The translations under genes were made by a program, and so were the position numbers. From the NCBI RefSeq assembly GCF_014203545.1, contig NZ_JACHJG010000007.1, positions 349,432 through 413,431 of the forward strand: 64,000 bases of DNA, in the 5' to 3' direction. This document shows positions 59,912-64,000 of the stretch, piece by piece. The first letter of the stretch is position 1. Every line of letters begins with the position of its first letter. This stretch comes from Streptomyces netropsis (GTDB lineage Bacteria > Actinomycetota > Actinomycetes > Streptomycetales > Streptomycetaceae). The notes beneath the pieces were generated by a model. It worked only from the letters and a program-made list of their open reading frames with translations. It made no database searches and was not told the DNA's origin.

Positions 59912-60361
59912 TCACTGGAGCGGGACCGGTACGGAGATCGGTGCCGTAACCCCCTGCCTGGCGGGCCTCTCCGGCAAGTCCTTGAGGTCCGCTGCGACCA
60001 TGTCGGCAGCGAGCGTGGTTGCTGCCGCGTCCTCCCTCGCCACCTCATCGATGATCTTCGTGACGTCCTTGAACAGCTTGTCCAGTGCCTGCTCGAGCTC
60101 GTCGAGGGGGTCCGGAGCCCTCCCGGCGGCGGCGCGCAGTTGCTGCTGGAGGGCGCCGAGCTTCGCCGCGTCCGGCGACGCGGACCGCGCTTCACGAACG
60201 ATCCGGTGCCCCAGGGAGACGGTCTCCTCCAGGGCCGTCGGCGCGGCGGCCACGGTCACGCGGCCGGGCTCCGGTGCTGCGGCCAGTGCCGGGGCGGTGA
60301 CGCCCAGGGCGAGCGAGCCGCAGACAGCGGCTATGGCAGTGGATGCGAGCTTGATGCGCAT
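59912..60361 (-). CDS. Small secreted protein of unknown function
   Basis: 149 residues. Sec signal peptide MRIKLASTAIAAVCGSLALG with cleavage after PALA, then a mainly helical chain (LEETVSLGHRIVREARSASP, LGALQQQLRAAAGRAPDPLDELEQALDKLFKDVTKIIDEV) with heptad-like pattern and a short Pro/Val end. No Cys in the mature part. Secreted helical proteins of this kind recur in streptomycetes with no known role. Start supported by signal peptide. Confidence 0.75.
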   Translation of the reverse strand: MRIKLASTAIAAVCGSLALGVTAPALAAAPEPGRVTVAAAPTALEETVSLGHRIVREARSASPDAAKLGALQQQLRAAAGRAPDPLDELEQALDKLFKDVTKIIDEVAREDAAATTLAADMVAADLKDLPERPARQGVTAPISVPVPLQ

Positions 60362-60716
60362 GCTGGGCGCTTCCCATCGGTTCGGCTTGCTTGGGTGACT
60401 GCCCTGTTCAACCTGCGGCGGTCTCCAGTGCCCCGCAACCCGAATCCGCCCCCGCAAGACGTTGCCGGTGAACTGAACTCACCCCACCGATGCCCCTCTG
60501 ACCTGCGGCATCGACGCCGCCCCCGCCAGTCGGCGGCAAGCGCGGGCAGGAACCGCCGTCTGGACGACAGTCGACCGGTTTGGGTTGGTTTGTATGCCTG
60601 TGGAATTTTTCACCGCGTGGATCGGGAACGCGGCGGCCCGAATCGGCCATCCCCTAGGGCACATCAGGTTGTCATGTGCCCCCTCGGGGGCCGCCGAACC
60701 ATGCGGAGCGACGCGG
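60362..60716. other. Divergent gap between secreted protein and esterase genes
   Basis: 355 bp. It has an AT-richer patch (GGTTTGTATGCC at about 60586-60597, AATTTTTC at 60604-60611) probably holding the esterase promoter; otherwise GC-rich with no hairpin or ORF worth calling. Confidence 0.45.
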
Positions 60717-61820
60717 ATGACGTATTCACCTTCTGGCCACCACCCGCCCCACGGGCGCCGCCAGCGGTCCCGCGCCAGGCGGTGGATCATCGTCGTGGCG
60801 TCCATAGTCACGCTCGGGCTGATCGCCTGGCCCGTGATGACGCACTACGAGATACCCCCTTTCACCGACAAGGGCGACCCCGTCAGCTACGGCAAGGTCG
60901 AGGAGCCGGCTCCCGGCGGCGGTGGAAAGCAGGAGGTCGTCGACTCCAAGGTCCTGATGCCGACCGGCCCGCAGGCCAAGTTCAAGAACGCCCGGACCCT
61001 CGACGACGGCACCCACGTCAGCGTCGTCACCCTGGACGGCAAGAAGTCCGGCTTCAAGGGCAAGGTCTGGGTCTGGGCGCCCAAGGAGTACACGGACGAC
61101 CCGAAGTACGCCAAGAGCGGCTTCCCCGTCATGATCGCCCTGCCCGGCGGCCCCGGCTTCGGCACCAACTACTGGTGGGCCGGCTTCAAGTTCCAGGAGA
61201 ACATGGCCAAGTGGTACAAGGAAGGCAAGAGCAAGCCCTTCCTCCTGGCCATGCCGGTCCTGAACCCCGGCCCGGACGACAAGGGCACCTACTGGGACGG
61301 CAGTGACATCCCCGGCCAGCCCAAGATGGGCACCTGGCTGACCGAGGACGTCCCGGACCTGATGAAGGCCAACTTCCGCACGATCAAGTCGCGTGACGGC
61401 TGGGCGTTCATGGGCTCCTCCACCGGTGGCTTCGCGGGCCTGAAGGCCGTTCTGAAGCACCCGGACAAGTTCAAGGCCGCGATCGCGAACGGCCCGGACT
61501 TCGTCCCGGACTCCCTGCTCTGGCGCGGCCACGAGAAGGAGCAGCGGGAGAACACCCCCTCGGTGCTGGCCAAGCAGCTGATCGACACCAAGGGTCCGGA
61601 CGTCTATCTCGCCTTCCAGGTCGGTACGCGGGAGGGCGCGGCGACCATGAAGGGCGTCAAGGACTTCATGGCCCAGTCCGGCAAGGGCCCGGTCCACACC
61701 TACCTGCGCCCGATCGAGGGCGGCAGGCACGATGGCGCGTCCTACGCGCCGAACCTGGGCCTCGGGCCCATCCAGTGGATCAGCGAGCAGATCTCGGGGC
61801 CGATCCCCGCCGGCTCCTGA
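60717..61820 (+). CDS. Membrane-anchored esterase, alpha/beta-hydrolase (Ag85-like)
   Basis: 367 residues. Basic tail, one membrane span (WIIVVASIVTLGLIAWPVM) and an extracellular alpha/beta domain with nucleophile elbow WAFMGSSTGGFAGLKAV and late GGRHDGASYAPNL. Same architecture and G-x-S-T-G-G elbow as the esterase at 53-54 kb, so the two are paralogues of one surface family. GGAG lies 9 nt before the ATG. Confidence 0.83.
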   Translation: MTYSPSGHHPPHGRRQRSRARRWIIVVASIVTLGLIAWPVMTHYEIPPFTDKGDPVSYGKVEEPAPGGGGKQEVVDSKVLMPTGPQAKFKNARTLDDGTHVSVVTLDGKKSGFKGKVWVWAPKEYTDDPKYAKSGFPVMIALPGGPGFGTNYWWAGFKFQENMAKWYKEGKSKPFLLAMPVLNPGPDDKGTYWDGSDIPGQPKMGTWLTEDVPDLMKANFRTIKSRDGWAFMGSSTGGFAGLKAVLKHPDKFKAAIANGPDFVPDSLLWRGHEKEQRENTPSVLAKQLIDTKGPDVYLAFQVGTREGAATMKGVKDFMAQSGKGPVHTYLRPIEGGRHDGASYAPNLGLGPIQWISEQISGPIPAGS

Positions 61821-61833
61821 CGGTCTCTGCCTT

Positions 61834-62742
61834 CTACGTACTCTCGGGGCCCGGTTCGGCGTCGTGCTCGGCCTGTTTGGCCAGCTCGGCGTTGAACTGG
61901 GCCCCGAGCAGCAGCACCAGGTTGGCGATCCACAGCCAGACCAGGAACACCACCAGCCCCGCAAGCGAGCCGTACAGGCGGGGGTAGGTCCCGGCGTGGG
62001 ACACGTAGAGGGCGAAGCCGGCCGAGGAGGCCAGCCACAGCAGGACGGCCAGTGCCCCGCCGGGGGCCATGCGCCGGACGGGCCGGGTCTGGGCGGGGCC
62101 GGAGCGGTAGAGCACCAGCACCAGGGTCACGGCGATGACCAGGAGTACGGGCCACCGGAGGGCGTCCCAGAGCATGACCGGCCCGCTGCCGAGGTTCAGT
62201 ACCTGACCGAGCTTGCGGGCGAGACCGCCGGTGAGGACGAGCGCCAGGGCGCTGACGACGAGCAGTACGACCAGGACCAGCGCCGTCAGGACGATGCGTG
62301 GCGCGGTGCGCAGCACCGGCCGGCGGCTGTCGGTGCGTTCCATGGCGTAGACGGCACGGCGGAAGACGCTCAGGTAGCTGCTTCCCGACCACAGGGCGCC
62401 GATCGCGCCGAAGGTCGTCAGCAGCCAGGCCGCCGAGCGTTGCCCGGCCATCTCCAGCAGGGTGGAGCGCAGGAGTTCGCGGCTCTGGGCGGGGACGACG
62501 TCGGTGATGTCGTCGATCAGCCCGGTGGTGGAGGCCGGTTGGGAGAGGCCGAAGACCGACAGGATGACGAGCATGACGGGGAACAGGGCCAGCACGGTGT
62601 AATACGTCAGCGCGGCGGCCCAGTCGGTGATGTTGTCGTCCCACGCGGTGACCGGCGTGCGCCGCAAGGCCGCCGCGTACGTGTCGTACCAGGCCCGGCG
62701 GGTGCGGCCGGTCCGCTGCGAACGGTTGCTGTGACGTCCCAT
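61834..62742 (-). CDS. YihY/BrkB-family membrane protein
   Basis: 302 residues from MGRHSNRSQRTG. WDDNITDWAAALTYYTVLALFPVMLVILSVFGL is the family's N-terminal hallmark; six spans follow, with GSSYLSVFRRAVYAMERT and ARKLGQVLNLGSGPVMLWDALRWP. Family once misnamed ribonuclease BN; function unknown. A GTG 9 nt upstream is an alternative start. Convergent with the esterase gene. Confidence 0.9.
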   Translation of the reverse strand: MGRHSNRSQRTGRTRRAWYDTYAAALRRTPVTAWDDNITDWAAALTYYTVLALFPVMLVILSVFGLSQPASTTGLIDDITDVVPAQSRELLRSTLLEMAGQRSAAWLLTTFGAIGALWSGSSYLSVFRRAVYAMERTDSRRPVLRTAPRIVLTALVLVVLLVVSALALVLTGGLARKLGQVLNLGSGPVMLWDALRWPVLLVIAVTLVLVLYRSGPAQTRPVRRMAPGGALAVLLWLASSAGFALYVSHAGTYPRLYGSLAGLVVFLVWLWIANLVLLLGAQFNAELAKQAEHDAEPGPEST

Positions 62743-62824
62743 GGCCACCACCTTCGGAAGTCGCTTACCCCTGAAGGTCGGCTACCCCCAAGCCGCCGCC
62801 GCGCACTCGTCGAGCGACCGCGCG

Positions 62825-63133
62825 TTATGCGGCGGTCGGCGCTCCCAGCAGGGCGGACGCGGTCTGCAAGGGGCTGAGCTTCCGCGCCGGTACGAGCGGG
62901 GGGACCACGTTGCAGGTGAAGCCGAGGCGGGTCAGCGCCCGGGTCACCTCGCCGGCGGTGAAGTCGCGCCGGTCCTGCCTGGTGATCACTTCGCCGACCT
63001 GCTTGACGGGGTAGGCGCGGCGGCCGATCTGCACGGAGTCACCCGTGACGGGTTCGGGTTTGATGCCCTTCATCGATGCCTGCACGTCACTTTTGACCAG
63101 GTCGAAGGGGAAGCGGGCGATGACACAGCGCAT
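62825..63133 (-). CDS. SCO5918-family small protein
   Basis: 102 residues: MRCVIARFPFDLVKSDVQASMKGIKPEPVTGDSVQIGRRAYPVKQVGEVITRQDRRDFTAGEVTRALTRLGFTC. This matches a small family conserved in streptomycetes next to a DEAD-box helicase and CBS proteins, as here; likely linked to cold shock or RNA handling, but function is not known. GGAGGCAAC precedes the ATG. Confidence 0.82.
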   Translation of the reverse strand: MRCVIARFPFDLVKSDVQASMKGIKPEPVTGDSVQIGRRAYPVKQVGEVITRQDRRDFTAGEVTRALTRLGFTCNVVPPLVPARKLSPLQTASALLGAPTAA

Positions 63134-63224
63134 GTTGCCTCCGGGGGAGGAGAGGGGGCCGATCAGAGCTGCCGACCCGAGGACACGAGGGATCGGTGCG
63201 GGAGCGGATCGGTGCGGGAGCGGA

Positions 63225-63623
63225 TCAGTGCGGGAGGGCGAGGATTCCGAGGGCGTAGCCGTCCCCGTCGATCACGGGTGAGGCGTCCAGCGCCCGGGCC
63301 CGCAGTGCGCGTTCCGCATGGGGCAGCGGCGCGTCCGAGGCGGTGAAGGGGCCCCGGTCGTAGCCGACGTCCCGCAGGCGGGTGCTTTCGGCATACCAGG
63401 AGCCGCTGCGGTGGGCGGTGAGCTGGGCCCGGGTGACGAGACCGGCGCACCGGCCGTCCTCGTCCCAGACCAGGAGGTGCCGGACCCCGGCGCCGATGAG
63501 GACGGACAGGGCCAGGTCGACGACCATGTCCTCACCGACCTGCGGGCCGGGTGAGGCCATGGCGTCACCCGCCGTCAAAGTGGTGCCGTCCGTCAGCATC
63601 GGTTCTGCCAGAATCAGGGTCAA
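63225..63623 (-). CDS. CBS-domain protein
   Basis: 132 residues from a TTG start, chosen because GAAGG lies 6-7 nt upstream; a longer frame exists. Two CBS-like halves: VGEDMVVDLALSVLIGAGVRHLLVWDEDGRCAGLVTRAQL and ALRARALDASPVIDGDGYALGILALPH. CBS pairs bind adenosine nucleotides. It sits between the SCO5918-like and helicase genes on one strand. Confidence 0.75.
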   Translation of the reverse strand: MTLILAEPMLTDGTTLTAGDAMASPGPQVGEDMVVDLALSVLIGAGVRHLLVWDEDGRCAGLVTRAQLTAHRSGSWYAESTRLRDVGYDRGPFTASDAPLPHAERALRARALDASPVIDGDGYALGILALPH

Positions 63624-63673
63624 TGGACACCTTCGTGTTCGAGGGATCAACGGGCGGCTGAGCGGGACCGCAG

Positions 63674-64000
63674 TTACGCGGCGCTGCTCACCGGAGGCGT
63701 CCGGTGGGAGCCGCCGGAGCGGGCCTGGGCGGAAGCGGCGCTGCGGCGCGCCTGCGCCGGTCGGCTGCGCTGGCCCCGCGAGGAGGAGCCCCGGCGCTTG
63801 GAGCGCTCGGCCACCGGCGCGGAGATGGTCACCGGGATTCCGGAAGGCGCCTGGGCACCGGTGATGCGGCTCAGTTCCGCTTCACCCGACCGCACCTGAG
63901 CCGACTGCGGGGTGATGCCGGCGTCGGCCATGAGGCGGGTCATGTCGCGGCGTTGGTTGGGCAGGACGAGGGTGACGACGCTGCCGGATTCTCCGGCGCG
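63674..64000 (-). CDS. DEAD/DEAH-box RNA helicase, C-terminal fragment (cut by window edge)
   Basis: About 108 C-terminal residues. The frame is open from the right edge: SGSVVTLVLPNQRRDMTRL, then GITPQSAQVRSGEAELSRITGAQAPSGIPVTI and a basic Ser/Arg-rich tail, which is the usual end of streptomycete DEAD-box RNA helicases. The catalytic part lies outside the window. Confidence 0.82.
   Translation of the reverse strand, partial: RAGESGSVVTLVLPNQRRDMTRLMADAGITPQSAQVRSGEAELSRITGAQAPSGIPVTISAPVAERSKRRGSSSRGQRSRPAQARRSAASAQARSGGSHRTPPVSSAA

Noticed and set aside
1..64000. CRISPR array, transposase or integrase genes
   Set aside because: No regularly spaced repeat-spacer array and no transposase or integrase motif was seen on either strand. 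The tRNA-Ser at 55.9 kb has no flanking duplicated 3' end that would suggest an attachment site in use.

Overview
The window is chromosomal DNA from a Streptomyces-like actinomycete. It has very high G+C with GTG/ATG starts, many start-on-stop (ATGA/GTGA) overlaps, several apparently leaderless promoters, and typical streptomycete families: HATPase anti-sigma kinases, a SpoIIE phosphatase, DUF5926, SCO5918, CGNR, and a primase-polymerase fragment. The serS - pheA - DyP peroxidase/Sco/PCuAC gene order is that of the core arm of Streptomyces chromosomes, and a cluster of DnaA boxes between serS and pheA is consistent with a position not far from oriC.

Layout. 1-5.1 kb: a leftward operon of an M24 peptidase, an EphD-type alpha/beta-hydrolase-SDR fusion, a ferritin-like PF10118 protein and a MerR regulator, followed by kptA (cut by the edge). 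5.4-9.0 kb: a rightward four-gene ABC-2 export operon. 9.2-13.9 kb: aminoglycoside/hydroxyurea-type phosphotransferase, CynX-type MFS transporter, FadR-type regulator, rhomboid-like membrane protein, HAD phosphatase. 14.0-16.9 kb: serS and pheA with the DnaA-box cluster between them. 17.1-23.1 kb: copper/haem-peroxidase operon (membrane protein, YcnI, Sco, PCuAC chaperone, CopC-CopD fusion, Tat-exported DyP peroxidase). 23.4 kb: HATPase anti-sigma kinase.

24.4-37.7 kb is the highlight: a class V lanthipeptide cluster. It encodes an APH-like kinase, a HopA1-domain lyase, three 59-64 residue precursor peptides with a shared YDAY..ELN leader and a C-terminal T-Y-x-x-G-C motif, a methyltransferase, two ABC exporters, an F420-type reductase (Dha to D-Ala), an HFCD flavoprotein decarboxylase (AviCys/AviMeCys), a degenerate kinase-like protein that fits the LanX-type cyclase, and a double-domain M16 protease. 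A small secreted protein ending in three VNGWQ repeats lies just upstream. Likely regulators lie to the right: a winged-helix/membrane-protein pair with a very clear operator-promoter, and a LuxR-type protein.

40-55 kb: CAP-domain protein, Xaa-Pro aminopeptidase, SpoIIE phosphatase with a translationally coupled 41-codon upstream ORF, primase-polymerase fragment, secreted protein, a repeat-rich 1 kb stretch, DUF5926/SEC-C protein, HATPase kinase, GDPD phosphodiesterase, HtrA-like protease, and an esterase. 55-64 kb: CGNR regulator, tRNA-Ser(UGA), CMD-family protein, NmrA/HxlR divergent pair, Rossmann reductase with a clear promoter-operator, VOC/AraC pair, secreted proteins, YihY/BrkB membrane protein, SCO5918-like protein, CBS protein, and the C-terminus of a DEAD-box helicase running off the right edge.

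A dispersed palindromic repeat (core CGCCGGACGGGCTG) sits in at least four intergenic gaps in the left half. All functions are inferred by reading the sequence; no database search was run.
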